Shown here: piece by piece, positions 1 through 13,023 of the stretch
Numbering within the stretch: position 1 is the first letter of the stretch
Layout of the letters: every line of letters starts with the position of its first letter
Assembly: GCF_004193775.1 (NCBI RefSeq)
Contig: NC_041003.1
Coordinates: 23,428,685-23,492,684, forward strand
From: Glycine soja
Taxonomy: Eukaryota > Streptophyta > Magnoliopsida > Fabales > Fabaceae
Reading direction: 5' to 3'
Length of the DNA stretch: 64,000 nt
Made by a program: the position numbers and the translations under genes
The notes under the pieces: model-generated
Seen by the model: the letters and a program-made list of their open reading frames with translations, nothing else
Told to the model about the DNA's origin: nothing
Databases searched by the model: none

Positions 1-2162
1 AAAATGTTATCAATATAGGGATATGGATGAATACTTATCTTACCCACACTGGTTATTCTACCTTTTTTATTCCCTTCGAAAATGATTGTACCACCACGAC
101 AGGGACTCAGGCATTGGAACATATACTTTTGTCCCTTCATGTGTCACGAGCAGCCACTGTCAAAGTACCATGACAAGTGTTTGTTTCTTGCTATCAAGGA
201 TATTTGTAACAAGAAAAATTCTTTTATTAGGTACCCAAATCTTTTTGGGTCCTTTTGTGTTAGTCATCAAGGGATTGGGTGAACCATTTGTAGGACAATC
301 CCTACATTTGGACGTCATGTGTTCAGTTTTTCCATAGAAATAACATACAATTGTATTTTCATCATGAACATATACCTTTCTCTCATATCCATTTCCAAAT
401 TTGTGAGTAGAACTTCTACAATATCCTAACAACTTGTTAAGATTGTTTGTTCCATTGACAAACTTGGATAATGTAGTCTTTTAGGTTTTTATTTCTTCAT
501 GGAGTTTTACAACATCTTGAGCTTAACCTTTTTAAGTTTTTTATACTTCAAAAGCTCATTGTTAAGAAAACTCATAGATTTCTTGTGTTCTTTACACTCC
601 ACCCAAAGATTATGTTTACTCATTTTGAGTTCATCATAATCTTTGTTTGCTTGTGCACACTTTTTCCAAAGATCATATCTTTCTTCCTTTTGATGATTGT
701 GAAGTTCATTAAGCTCCTTCAGATCCTTTTAAAGATATTTCAGTTTGTTTTCTAACTCCTGAAAGTTCTTAAGAAGGGTAGCTTTTTCATTGGCATTTGT
801 CTCAATCTCAATGCATAACTTGGAATCTTTTTCTTTAAGAGTTATGCAAGCGTTACATGCTTGAGTGGACTTGTCCAATGAACCATCTAGTTAATCCTGA
901 AGGGTTTTCTCAAGTTTTAAATGATCTTTGGATAGATTTATGAAATCTCTTCATAGGTTTTTCTAAGCTTTTGAGAGAATCGAAGAGTTAGATAAAAGTT
1001 TATGATAAGCATTTCTAAGAGACTTAGGGTCATCGAAATTTACCTCATCATCCTAGTTTGGATCCTTTAGAAGTTTTGTCTGCCATCAGACATATGTTTG
1101 CTTCTTAATCATCTTCATTAGACAAGGTGTCGTCTACGTGTTCTCCCGTGCTCATAAACCCTTTCTTTTCTTTAGTCTTAAAAAATTACTTCTTATCTTG
1201 ACTTTTCTCTAGATCTAAACATTCTAACTTGTAGTGTCCAGGCTTTTTGCACTTATAGCAAACTATGGAGCTTTTGTCTTTGTCCTTCTTGTCCTGGGAC
1301 ATTCTTCATAAAGAGCCTCTCCACTTGGACCCACTTTTGTTTCTCCACATCTTGTGGATTTTATGAGAGATGAAGGCTAGCTCATCTTCTTCTAAGTTCT
1401 CTTGTGATTCATCATCAGATGAATCATTGACTTTAAGCAATTTGGAGGAGCTTCTTTGGACTTATTCTCTAGACGATTATTCTTACTTATTTTTCTTACT
1501 ACTGAGAGGCAGAGACTTCCCTCTTCTAATACCTTCATCTTGCTAGAGCTCTTGTTCGTGAACCTTGAGGGTACCAACAAGTTCCTCAAGAGACATAGAC
1601 TCTAGATTCTTTAACGCTCTCAACGTTGTTACCTGTGGTCCCCACTTCCTAGATAGACTTCTCAAAATTTTGTCAATGTGGTCATAATTATCATAAGTTC
1701 TACCTAAGGATCTTAGTTCGTTAAGAATGGTTTGAAAATGTTAGAACATACATTGTATGTCTTCGTTTTCTTCCATGGAGAAGAGTTCATACTTATAGGT
1801 GAGGAGATTAACTTTGTTCCTCTTTACCTAGGAGGTGCCCTCGTATGTTACAGCCAGAATGTCCCACATTTATTTGTCACTCCTAAAGCTATGTACTTTG
1901 GTGTACTTCTCTTCTGAAAGAGAGCAAAGCATCATGTTCCTAGCCTTTGAGTTTAGAAAAAAATTGAGCTTTTGTTGCTCCGTCCACTGGCTTTTGGGGA
2001 TCTCATTCAGTTGGTCATCATATGGTATGTGATCTCTATTTTCCACCACATCCTATATATCTATATGAATAGATTCAAAATGGGTTATCATATGCTCTTT
2101 CCAGTAGTCGTACTTTATCCATCTAAATAGATGTGGTTATTGATGGAAAATCCTTGTTCCAT
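1..2162 (-). pseudogene. Ty1/copia retrotransposon gag-protease remnant (5' half; rest lies left of the window)
   Basis: Read on the minus strand from an ATG at 2162, this is a copia gag polyprotein of the UBN2/DUF4219 type. It starts MEQGFSIN and runs in pieces through a region resembling SQWTEQQKLNFFLNSKA (about 2000) and LESMSLEELVGTLKVHEQEL (about 1600-1540). A CCHC zinc knuckle (CYKCKKPGHYKLEC) lies at 1219-1260, followed by a charged coiled-coil-like stretch at about 480-1000. A second knuckle-like motif at about 300-345 has lost one Cys (CYFYGKTEHMTSKC). Then comes the GPKKIWVP motif and the retropepsin active site WYFDSGCS at 147-170, followed by an in-frame TGA. Several stops and frameshifts make it non-coding today. 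Integrase and RT would lie beyond position 1. The copia call is firm; the exact lineage (SIRE/Maximus-like) is inferred. Confidence 0.85.
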
Positions 2163-2225
2163 ATCTTTGATATATATGATCTTTTCCTTAGTATTGTCAG
2201 ATACTCAACCCTTAAGGCCAAACTT

Positions 2226-2240
2226 TGATACCAATTGAAA
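2226..2240 (-). other. Primer binding site and 3' LTR edge of the copia element
   Basis: The minus strand reads TTTCAATTGGTATCAAAG. TGGTATCAAAG resembles the initiator Met-tRNA primer site (TGGTATCAGAGC) used by copia elements, and TTTCA just before it fits the CA end of the LTR. It sits about 65 bases upstream of the gag ATG, as expected. Confidence 0.7.
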
Positions 2241-3300
2241 CTGCAAGAAACACACTAAAGGGGGTGTTGAATAATGTATATCAAAGATAAGGACTTTTCA
2301 CGATAACGAGAGTAATATGGATAATACTGTGTTAAACATTGGTTCCTCACTGAGGATAAAAAGAATATGTAGTGAAGAACAAAATGGTCGTCCAATGACA
2401 GATATAAGGTTCTTAAAATAAGTTTTCAAATAAGCACTTCGTTTAAAGTGATGTTAGAAAATATAATAAGAATACTCAATAAAACTTTATGGAGAGAAGT
2501 ATAAAAATTTGGTTTATACATGTTTGCTCAACCTGAGCTACATCTAGTTTTCCTTGACTCGCTAGTAAAGGGTTCCACTAATCAAAACTAATTACAAAAC
2601 AAATATTCTAACCCGCTACTCTTGGCTTTACAAAGTATTCTTAACACCACCTCTGCTATCTTCTTAGACTCCCCTTGAATCTAAGAACCCAAGTATTTTT
2701 TAACACTAAGCCACTTCTGGCTTTCAGAAACAAATGTTTGATTGAATACAAGTATTCTTAACACTCAAAGACTAAATATACAGTTAAGCACAAATACAGA
2801 ACTACTTTGCTTTGAAAATAATAAAACAATGTATGTCATCTAGTGTTTTTAGTAGAGTTTTGCTTCAAGTATTTTTCTTACGCTCTTGTTCTTTCTCTTT
2901 CTCTTTTTATGTTTGCTGCTTTGCTGAGGGATACATCCTTTTATAGACTTTAGTGAGGTATTCGTAATGGGATATGCGTCATTATCTTGAAAGGACTATT
3001 GTCTCACATAGAACAATGAGGCGACGTGTCAAGTTCTGAATGGCGAGGATTTTATACGAAGTACAGACAACATCATTCATTTTTTGTCCGCTTTGAAAGA
3101 GACCTTCAAGGGAATATTCCACAGAAGCCTTCTTTTCTCTTCTATATTGTCCTTTTCTTAATTTCAAATGTTAGTTGTTCAAATGTAAGAGAGGCAAATA
3201 GAATTTGAATAAAACAGTACATGTGCACTTTCTTTTTTTGTGATACTCAGTCTTTGAGATTGGACGCACGAGTTTACCTTATGACAATGTGTTATACTAG
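2236..3300 (-). mobile_element. Probable 5' LTR of the copia element (right edge not resolved)
   Basis: The inner edge is set by the primer site. The plus strand starts TGAAACTGCAAGAAACACAC and then carries a gggggtgttgaat box, the reverse of the ...ttcaacacccc... end typical of SIRE/Maximus-type LTRs. The outer edge is a guess; no target duplication can be checked because the other end of the element is outside the window. Short ORFs in it have no recognisable product. Confidence 0.5.
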
Positions 3301-4731
3301 TATGCGCATGAGTGGATGCTCATTGAATATAGCGTGTTGGACACTAGATTAAAATAGAGCATACTCTCTATGGATGTGGACAATATTTAATGTTTTAAAT
3401 TCCTTTAGCATAATAATCTTGTCCACTTGTCAAAAACTCATTTGAATTTCAATAATTTATACTTATTGTTATACATCAAAATCTAAGGTGGATGAGATGA
3501 ATGGTCGTCCAAACCTAACATTCTAAACAAAATCACCATTATGTTTTTTTAGGCTAAGTATACATTGAAGTGAATGATTAACATGGCCTTTTTAGAATTG
3601 TTTAATTACCTACACAATGAATAATGTTATGTTTTAGATTCTGCCTTGTCTCCCACTGAAGCTTTAATTATAAGATATTTTCATCTTATCATTTTTTCAT
3701 ATGGACAGGGAGAGATTTTCAATCAAAACAATATGCACTATCTCAGAGAATCTAGAGTTTGTCAAACTAGGGACACCTACCTTATTGTTTTAGTTGGCAA
3801 ATTACTCCCACTTGAAAACCCTTTCTTAGAAAGCTTCTAAATAATTTTATAGTGAGCATAAATGTCTCCAATATGCTTTAACATTATGGCCTACCTCTCA
3901 GCTCCCATCCAATTTTACCTCTTTTTCTCATAAATGCACTAATATTCCCTCAGTATTATTTTTAATTTTAATAACCATTTCGAAGTACAATGTCTTATTG
4001 GTTTGACCTAGTGCTAATGTTTTAATTATGTTAGGATTTATGTCAGCCAAGTGTAATTGAATCCCAATTGTAGTACTGAACTGAAGCTCAAGTCATCTCC
4101 CAAGGGAATAGTGCTAGGATGAATATTCAAATTAAAATATTTTGGATAAAGATATATTTTTCTAGAGAGATTAATGTGCTGAAAATTTTATAACGGAAAT
4201 TAAAAGAAAAGGTAAGAAGTTACTTGTTCACACAATAATAATTGTAGACGGAAACAATAACGTTGAGATGCTAAGATTATCCTCAGAATCCACCTATTTG
4301 CTGCAATTCCTCACTCTTCTACATCATTATATCGTTCATCCCCAATTCACTAATGTATTCTATCCTTAATCCCTTAGGTGATATACCCTAAATCACTTGC
4401 CTTGATTCCCAATCCCTTGGCAAACCAACACAAGCAATAACCATTATCTCTTAGGAATTAGTCGGGCTTAACCAATATTATTCTATCCCTAGAGATAACC
4501 CTAATTAAGTATCCAATTCGGTTCGGGTTTCAACGAGACTCACCAAAGTCCATGTCAATTCTTGGAATCATCTATGAGGTGCACAGGCTCACAAAGCATT
4601 AAGTATAGAAGACAAATAATGAACTCAAACAATATATTAATGTGAGAAAATTACATCAAATAGGATTCAATCCTTTCCTTTCCTAGCTAAGAAAGAAACT
4701 AGCCACTCATGAAATAAAAGAAGACAGAAGA
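3301..4731. other. Unassigned intergenic or decayed repeat sequence
   Basis: AT-rich sequence with no gene that I can support. The 64-codon ORF at 3646-3840 has no recognisable domain. From about 4020 to 4730 the composition (more C/A rich on the plus strand, with phrases such as ccttaatcccttagg) resembles an old LTR or leader fragment, but I cannot name the family. Confidence 0.4.
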
Positions 4732-4736
4732 TAAGA

Positions 4737-5712
4737 TGATGCAATCTTACCCTCCAAGGGCATTAGATAGAATACTCCAAGAAGATTGAGCTAGAGATAC
4801 AAGAGAAGGCCCTAGGGTTCTCATGGGCCTTAGGGTAGATTTCGAGCCCATAGGCTAAGTATGAGCCCACTTATCTTTGTACATATTAGATTAAGGTTTC
4901 ATTATTTTTGGGCCCTGTATTTAGGGCTCCATAATGTAGGTAGGGTACCCTAGAAATGTAGGATTTTTCAGCCCTTGTATTTTAAGGCACCTAGACTAGT
5001 TTTTGTATTAGGGGTAGTTTTGTAATTTCACATGCATTAAGTGAATATTTGATGTGTGTGTTGGGAACCAAATTTAATTGAATTGGGAGAATCCCAATCC
5101 AATTAAATTTTAGAGGGGGAGGTGAGCATTTGCTTGCTACACCTCATTTCCACATCATATAGTCACACTTTGTGGATGTCTTTCATGCTTTACATGCCTC
5201 GTGACACCTAAGCACACTTAGTGGAGAATCTTGGACTTGATCTTGGATTAGTTGGCTGAACCATAACTAAAATTCACTAATCATAATTAGTGAAATTTTG
5301 GCTCCCAAATTTGGCTCCACAAATTCAATTTCAAATTCAAGGGAAATTTGAATAGAAATTTAAATTTCCCTCCAATTTTGTGTGACACTTAGGCTATAAA
5401 TAGAGGTCATGTGTGTGCATTTTTTTCAACTTTGATCATTTTAGAATTACACTTCAAAGTTAAGACCTCTTTTGAGGCACAAAATTTTGTGCTCCCTCTC
5501 TCCTTCTCCCTTCATTCATCTTCTCCTACCTTCAAGCTCTTATTCATGGCTTCCTATGGTGGTGAACTTCTTCTTGACTCATCTTCTCCTTTAAGTGGCA
5601 TCTCCAATCATCTTTCCCCTTCTCCATTCTACTGCCATTAAACTTCAAGAAGCAAAGGACTCCATTGATGGAGAAGATCCAAGGCCTACAAGCTCCACAA
5701 GGAGCTACATCA
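4737..5712 (+). mobile_element. Left LTR of gypsy element A (976 bp, plus orientation)
   Basis: It begins TGATGCAATCTTACCC and ends GGAGCTACATCA, giving TGATG/CATCA inverted tips. It matches the 3' LTR of copy B (23745-24717) along its length and matches the reverse strand of 16481-17389. A TATA box (TATAAATA) at 5395-5402 is followed by a short untranslated-looking tract, as expected for an LTR promoter. Its orientation is opposite to the adjoining pol remnant, which begins at 5713 with no polypurine tract between them. Confidence 0.85.
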
Positions 5713-6300
5713 TGTGGTGTTTGGTATGTTGGAGTAAGGTAAGGTCTGAAAACCTATTTCCTGGGCATCTTCCCATGAGGGAATATGGTTCCTCACCAAC
5801 TCAATGAGTGGTGCTACAAGTATAGAAAAATATGGGACAAACCTTTTGTAAAAGTTTGTTAAGTCATGGAAGCCACAAATTTTCCTTATACTTGGTGGAG
5901 TGGGCCACTCAAGAATGATCTTTATTCTCTTAGGGTTTGTGGGAACCCCTTGATAACTATTTAAAAAATTAAGAAATGTAATGCAATAAAACATACCTTT
6001 TTCTGTATTTTCATGTTGATTATTCCTACCTAAAAGTACGAAAAACCTAAGGTGTCCCATATAAGAACCTAAGTTTGTATTGAAACTAAAAATAAGAACA
6101 AACCTACCTAATGAGTCCCTATGTATGTGAATCATGAAGATGTTTGATGCATGGGTGATTTTACAAAAGAGGGTTGCACCACTCAACACATTCATCATAC
6201 CACCTATCATAGGGATTCGGTGCCTCATAATAGCTATTTTAGGGACCAACAAAGCACAAGGAGTTAAGCTCTTACGAACCAAACCCTTATCCTATAACTC
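5713..6300 (-). pseudogene. Remnant gypsy reverse transcriptase, internally deleted (element A)
   Basis: The minus-strand frame contains RT fragments joined out of their usual spacing: GLVRKSLTPCA-like N-terminal text, IPMIGGMMNVLSGATLFCKI (finger/palm start), then directly an NIFM...HRDSLGRF segment, and the connection region WPTPPSIRKICGFHDLTNFYKRFVPYFS. The segment between GATLFCKI and NIFM that normally carries the first catalytic Asp and the SGYHQI and MPFGL motifs is missing. The YxDD box is replaced by FSFN. The frame stops at the LTR edge, so RNase H and integrase are absent. Copy B at 23041-23610 has the same joins. It cannot encode an active polymerase. Confidence 0.8.
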
Positions 6301-6922
6301 CTTTACTTGAGGAATAACCTCAAGCTCAAGAGGTATGACAGTGCTAAGGGATGTTTCCCTTGATAGGAGAAGGTAGAAAGATTGTTTAAGAAGGAGTGCT
6401 CTTTTGATATCACCTTTTATTGCGGAATGATTTTCCTTCTTAACAATCTTTTTTGAGGAATCCTTTTCCTAGTTTTCTTTCCCCTTGCCCTTTGAAGACA
6501 AGGCCTTACTATCATTCTTTTTCTTTTGTTTTTCTAGTTTTTATTCTTCATCCCTCTTATCTTTCATAGTTAGTTGATCTTTGGCCACCTGTGAAGGTGT
6601 TTGAGGATGCAACACAAATTTAGTGCCGAGATGGGTGAGGGTAATCTCATTGGTTAGGCCATTGTAAATGATCTTCCTATCAAATTGTCATGGCCTTCCT
6701 AAAAGAATATACCCAGCCTCCATGGGAACTATATCACAATTAACTTCATTCATATATGTCCCAATGGAAAAAGGTACCTTCACTTGTTGGTTAACTATCA
6801 TTTCCCCTTGCTCATTGAGCCATTGGAGTTTATAAGGTTTTGGGTGGGGAATGATAGTGAGGCTCAACTTGAAAACTAATCTTATGCTACAACAATTGCA
6901 AAGATCCATTATCCACAATGAG
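6301..6922 (-). pseudogene. Gypsy aspartic protease and linker (element A), broken
   Basis: Minus-strand text includes LTIIPHPKPYKLQWLNEQGE, the flap-like VNQQVKVPFSIGTY and the C-terminal hydrophobic motif ILLGRP, all typical of a gypsy retropepsin (RVP_2 type). The active-site region reads VDNGS instead of VDSGS and is followed by a small deletion that shifts the frame. A TGA replaces the Trp after GRP at about 6689. A lysine-rich linker follows (about 6430-6560). Solo LTR D1 separates this from its gag. Confidence 0.75.
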
Positions 6923-7325
6923 AGAACTATTGGATCAAGTGGCCTCGGAATAATTAAGAAGGGGGGGTTGAATTAATTATTAATGTGTCTTGACTAATTA
7001 AAATTTATCCTTCTTAATATTACTAGATTCAATTAGGCTTTACTACTAAGTTATGAGAAAGTAAAGAACAGAAACAATAACTTAGACAAAAGTAAAGCGA
7101 AAATAAAAAGTGCACAGCGGAAAAGTAAAGAGTGTAGGGAAGAAGAAAGCAAACACAAGATTTATACTGGTTTGGCCACAACCCGTGCCTACGTCCAGTC
7201 CCCAAGCAACCCGCGGTTCTTGAGATTTCCAATAACCTTGTAAAATCCTTTACAAGCAAAGAACCACAAAGGATGTACCCTCCCTTGTGTTCACTATTAC
7301 AACCAAAAAGCTACCCGCTTCTTAC

Positions 7326-7530
7326 ACAAAATTCTCAGACGGTTAGTTCTTTGAATTCAGTGTTTGGACAAAGAATTCTCAGACGATTAGTTCTTTGAAT
7401 TCTTTGTTTGCGGAATCAAAAGAATTCTTAGACGGTTAGTTCTTTGAATTCTTTTGGCAAGAGGGAGAAGGAATGAATCAAAAGAATTCTCAGATGGTTA
7501 GTTCTTTGAATTCTTTTGGCAAGAAGGAGA
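7326..7530. repeat. Tandem repeat of about 50-60 bp in LTR D1
   Basis: Four imperfect units are built on aattctcagacggttag followed by ttctttgaattc. Homologous arrays are present in D2 (about 15385-15640) and D3 (about 31895-32130), so the array belongs to the LTR family. Confidence 0.8.
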
Positions 7531-8137
7531 AGGAAAGAAGAAGAAGAAAATAGAATAAGCACAAGGTTTTGCCCAATGAACTTTTCTTGACAAAGCAAGT
7601 ATTGAACAAAAACTCTTAGAAAGATGTTGAGAATAATTGAATGAAATCTTCTCTTAAAATTCGTGCCATGGTCACATATTTATAGTCATTTGATGGCTCT
7701 TGAAAAACCAAGTTAAAAGTTGTGACTCTTGGCAATTTCTTCGAAACTAGTCACTTTAAAAATTGTGACTCTTTTGAAAACTAGTCACTTTAAAAGTTGT
7801 GACTCTTGAAAAAATCTTCAGAAACTAGTCACTTTAAAAATTGTGATTTTTGGCAATTTATTTTTTAAAATCAGTCACTGGTAATCGATTACCATTATAG
7901 TGTAAACGATTACACATCAACAGATGTGACTCTTCATGTTTAAATTTGAAATCCAAACGTTTAGAAACACTGGTAATTGTAATGACCCACCTCGTCGCTA
8001 CGATATCATCATCCTAAACAGCAATAAATTCAATTTTTTAAATAAAACACCTTTAATTTTTTCCTGTGAAAATAAAGATAATTTTTGTCTTGTCATACGT
8101 TCACCAAACCATACACATTTACTTAAGAGAATATACG

Positions 8138-8149
<12 letters not shown>

Positions 8150-8186
<37 letters not shown>
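8150..8186. repeat. (TA)n microsatellite
   Basis: An uninterrupted run of about 18 TA units flanked by imperfect TACA/TATG repeats. The ORF translated as repeated Tyr-Ile across it is an artefact. Confidence 0.95.
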
Positions 8187-8195
<9 letters not shown>

Positions 8196-8248
8196 AATAG
8201 TAACTCAGTACACGTCATATACATAATGTAAATTAAATATGTTCATAC

Positions 8249-8371
<123 letters not shown>

Positions 8372-9059
8372 CTGAAGTTTACATCTTTAACTCAACAAAA
8401 ATAAAACTTGAAAACCAAGTATGGAGGAGTTGATTACAAAACACAACTCTCTCTCCCAAAATAATGCCAACGTCATCACGTCGGCTCGGCAGCTCCTCAC
8501 TAGAATCTTACTCCCTGCACCCTGCTATTGTCATTCTGCTCCCACGAACAAGGTTCGCAATCATCACAGGTATCAATCACACGATACAAAATTGCAAGGG
8601 TGAGTTCATTATAAAAAGAACCAATATCCAATCCAAATAACCACAATTAGCAAGGAACATAGGCAAACATTATGAACTTACACAACATTCGTTATTCAAC
8701 ATCCACTTTCAACAATTACTCATCATCCATCCATGGATTCAATCAATATTGCACAAAATGATGCATGCACCTGACCTCAACTCTCAGATGCAATGTGGTA
8801 CGTACCATCAACCAATACCAGGAAATAGCCTAAGCCTGTCCGCATGACACTCTCACTTAGGAAAACTATGCAGTAAGTGTCGAGGCCACCCTATCGCGCA
8901 AGGCAACTGCCTTCCCCCCCCCCCCATGATGATCAACCTGAGTCTCAAGGGAGTTCCAAACCGAGTAACACACCCCTTAGTACAAGTATTCCTCCGCATA
9001 AGGAACTACAAGTACTTACTAGCAAAGTTTATACTATTTCCCATGTCATATGAGGCATG

Positions 9060-9545
9060 AAACATGGGAGTCTCAAGTACATGACCATGGATGAATTAAA
9101 GCACTTAAGCATCACCTTCGAAATGCTTAAATTCTTTAACCGCTCTATTTCCCCCACCAGGAACATCCGACAAGGTCAATGCACCCCCCCAATGATCATA
9201 CACAACATACGATGTATGGACGTAGGAGTCTTAAGTACATGACAATGGATGAATTAAAGCGCCTAAGCATCCCCTCAGAAATGCTTAAGTTCTTTAACCA
9301 CTCTATTTTCCTCCACCAGGGACATCCGACAAGGTCAATGCACCCCCCCCCACGAACATACACAACATCCAACGTACGAAACATGGGCGTCTCAAGTACA
9401 TGACCATGAATGAATTAAAGCGCCTAAGCATCCCCTCAAAAATGCTTAAATTCTTTAACCACTCTATTTTCCCACACAAGGGACATCCGACAAGGTCAAT
9501 GCACCCCCCCCCCCATGATCATACACAACATGCACATGTCAATGC
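9060..9545. repeat. Three tandem units of about 160 bp in LTR E1
   Basis: Each unit contains catggg(a/c)gtctcaagtac-like text, gatgaattaaagc, aaatgctta, ccgacaaggtcaatgca and a long C run, followed by catacacaacat. The C runs fall near 9185, 9345 and 9505, giving a period of about 160. A further C run occurs at about 8911-8924. Confidence 0.9.
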
Positions 9546-11715
9546 ATTTCCAACATCATCAACATTCCATTTCAATATCATTCTCAACATAAACATCGTC
9601 TCATCTCTATGACATTATCAACAACCACAACAACCTCGTTTCATAATTAACATAATTATCAATAATATCATCAATTCATGTTGACATGTCCACCATTAAC
9701 AGTGTCACCTCATATCAATATCATCACAAATATCATATCACAACATATCAATTAAAGTCATAAATAACAACATTAACAGTAAGTCGCATTCCGCCTATAC
9801 ATATATTTTTTCTTGCCTGAGATTCACACTCCCCAGGTCTTCAAACAACACAAGTCAAATACAGACAATAATTTCATTCATCAACAGTAAATATATTGCA
9901 TCCCATTTGTCAAAAACATAGTTTTTCTTGAAAAACCAGCATGCACATCAATCACAATTATATCACATCCCATTAGTTAAAAATGTTGTTTTCTATAAGG
10001 GAAAATCAGCATGCAACATCAATATCAAATGTATCTCATCCCATTAGTTAAAAACGTAGTTTTCTTAAAAGAAAATCAGCATGCAACAGGGACAGACAGA
10101 TATTCTCATAGCTAGGTTCCCTGACCCTAACTATGGTGTCAAAACGGTAAATTTTATAATAAACTCCCCTCACCTATTGTGAGCTCCCCGCCGGGTTCCT
10201 CTTTGCGTCACTTAGAGGTCTCTTCCTCGTTCACGCTTGTCGGTCCAACGCTAGTCTCTATACGTCAAAATGAAGGAAACTTCATACGGATTTCAGAAAT
10301 AATGTTGACAACGATACCCTGAGTCAAATACTCATGTCACTACATGAAAAGGCTAAGGGGTATTACGGGTTCTACAAAAGGAGCATCATTTTGAAATTCC
10401 AATCACGTCAATGCGAACGGAGTTCAATGAAGGTCACGAAAATAACACCCATTTCAGAAAAGGATAGCTTTGACAAAGTCTCTTTCTCTAGGGTTTTCCA
10501 AAGGAAGCGTAAAACATACAATGGTGGTTCCAAAGTCAGAAAATGATGCAAGGATAAGTTTAAACTACCAAGGAACAAGCTTAGAATCACGTTTATCTCG
10601 AAGAAAACCACGAAGGTCAGATCAGGGCTTCGTTCTCAACTGAAACCGCGAGGCAAGCTTGGAAGATTCCGCTTCGGTTGAAGGGTTCTTCTCGGTGTGG
10701 GGTTTCAACGGAGAACAATGGTGGTTTATGGTGGCTACTGGTGGCTGTGGGTGATGGAGAAAGAGCTTGGGAAGTTGGAAATGGTTTTGGAAGAAAGAAG
10801 GAGAAGGAAATGACTTTTTTCCAAGGCTACACGAAAAGCAAAGGCTGAAACACTCAAGTGTTTCTGCTCTCGGAGAAGGAAGCGTTTCTCACAAGCCAGA
10901 CGTTGAATCAAAGATCGCAATGGTCCGATCATGGACATCTAGCATATGAACCTCCATACCAAATTTTGAGAAGATCTAACCGTTAACGAAGGCAGGAGGG
11001 CGATTTTACCAAGACAGCTCAGTCAGCTTCCTTGAGAAGCTTTCTCGTGAGGCTTCCTTGAGAAGCTTCCTCATGAGACTTCTTTGAAAAGCTAGAGTTT
11101 TAACTACCCACATCCCTCTAATAACTAAACTAACCTCCTTGAAAATAAAACATGGATAAAGTAACACAACAAATAAAATCAAACATCAATTACAATAACT
11201 AATAAAATATATATACATATCAGGGTGTTACAATAATCGATTACAAATGTTGTGTAATCGATTACATAAGTTTGAAAATGTTTTATCACAAGTTGTGACT
11301 CTTGAAATTTGAAATCCAACGTTTAAAAACATTGGTAATCGATTATATGTCCATGGTAATCGATTACTACTTTGTAAAACAATTATAAAATTGTTTGGGC
11401 TTCTGGTAATCGATTACTGCCTTCTGGTAATCGATTACCAGAGAGTAAAAACTCTGGTAAAAGATTTTTCTTTGAAAAAAAATTTTGGACAAATTGTGCT
11501 ATTCAATATTTTCTTTTGAAAAAATATTTTTATACTTATCTTGATGATTTTCTTGAAGTTCTTGCATATCTTGAGTCTTCTCTTGAATCTTCACTTGAAT
11601 CTTGCTTCTTAATTGAACGACTCTTTGATTCTTGAAACTTGTTTGACTCTTGATTCTTGACTTGAGTCTTTGGCATCATCAAAATAAACTTGGAAATATT
11701 TGCTTCCACAAGAAC

Positions 11716-13023
11716 AAGTTTTATCTAAAATTTTGCATCTTTTATGAAAGATGTTCTCTCTTTGGGATTGAGATAGATCACAAGATTGACCTCCAAGGAG
11801 CCTTCTAACAATTAGGAGGTCACCTTCTTCATCGGGGTAGACTTCCTCACTAGACTCTTCACCCCTTACTTCATCTTCACTTCCACTAGACGAAGGGGAA
11901 AAAGTATTCTTCTCTTGACTACTATAAATCTCTTGACCCCTCATAATCATGGTTTTCTTTGTGGGGCATTGAGAGGCAATGTGACCTTTTCCAAGACATT
12001 TGAAGCATTTAATGTTGTTAGTCCTTTCTTGGGAACTAGTCTTAGGGGTGGATTTCTCTATGGTTTTACCCTTATCTTCCTTTGGTTTTGAAGGTACAGC
12101 CCCCAAAATTCCTTGGGCTTGGTCCTTCCTTGGATAAGAGTGAAAGCCATAAGATTTTGAAGAGGCTTTCTTTTAAGTTGTTGCTCCACTCTTATACAAA
12201 GTAGGACTACCTCATCTAGGTCCCTATATGGAAGGAGTTCAACCTTATCCCTCACTTCCATATTAAGCCCACTAAGGAACCTAGCTATGCTTCTTCTTTC
12301 CTCCTCCCTAAGTCCAGCTCTTAAAAGGAGTAGTTCCATTTGTTGTCTATATTCTTCAACATTCATACTCCCTTGTCTAAGCCTTTGGAGCTTGTCCATA
12401 AGCTCCCTTTCATAGTAGGAAGGAATGTGCCTTTTCCTAAGGGCTCTCTTAAGATCATTCCAATACTCTACTGGAGGATCCTAGTGAATCCTTCGTTCCC
12501 TAACAAGGGAAGTCCACCAATAGAGAGCATACCCTTGAAAGCTAAGTGTAGCCAATGGAACTTTTCACTCTTCACTAATATGATGGCAAGCAAAGAGTTG
12601 TTCAACCTTCATTTCCCAATCTAAGTAGGCCTCAACATTATCTTTTCCATGGAAATATGGGAGGCTAATGTTAACCTCTTAAGGCCTTCTATCCTTTTCT
12701 CTTCTTTGGGAATGATGTTTTGTATGTGATCTATGGCGCCCTCTATAATAGTTGCTAAGTTCTTCACTTAAACTCTTGCAAGAGTCATGACTACTATAGG
12801 AGACATGTTTTTCTCTTTTCATTTCTTTCATTATTTTTCTTCTTTCGTCCTCTCTTATTTGTTCTCTCTCATCTTGATTTATTTCTACCCTCTCTTTTCC
12901 TTTTTCTTTTCTTTCTAGTTTTTCTTTCCATAACTTGAAGGAACTCAACTCATCTAAGATTCTAGATAGAGGATCGTTATGACTAGTACCCTCACCATTA
13001 ACACTAGATGAATGATGACTCAT
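11716..13023 (-). pseudogene. Gypsy gag of element A, broken by frameshifts
   Basis: Starts with ATG at 13023 (MSHHSSSVNGEG). The order is an N-terminal charged Lys/Glu-rich segment (12900-12790), the Retrotrans_gag domain (about 12620-12060, including GSMNVEEYRQQMELLLLRAG and SIARFLSGLNMEV), then a CCHC zinc knuckle (CFKCLGKGHIASQC) at 11966-12007 and an acidic Ser/Glu-rich tail. At least two frame changes occur (around 12680 and 12100). The homologous gag of copy B is at 21113-22417. Gag would form the virus-like particle; this copy cannot make a full product. Solo LTR D1 cuts it from its protease at 11711. Confidence 0.85.

Noticed and set aside
7936..8196. ORF ending in repeated Tyr-Ile
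   Set aside because: Translation of a TA microsatellite.
8900..9520. Regular repeat spacing resembling a CRISPR array
   Set aside because: Units are contiguous tandem repeats of 160 bp without unique spacers, in a plant LTR.
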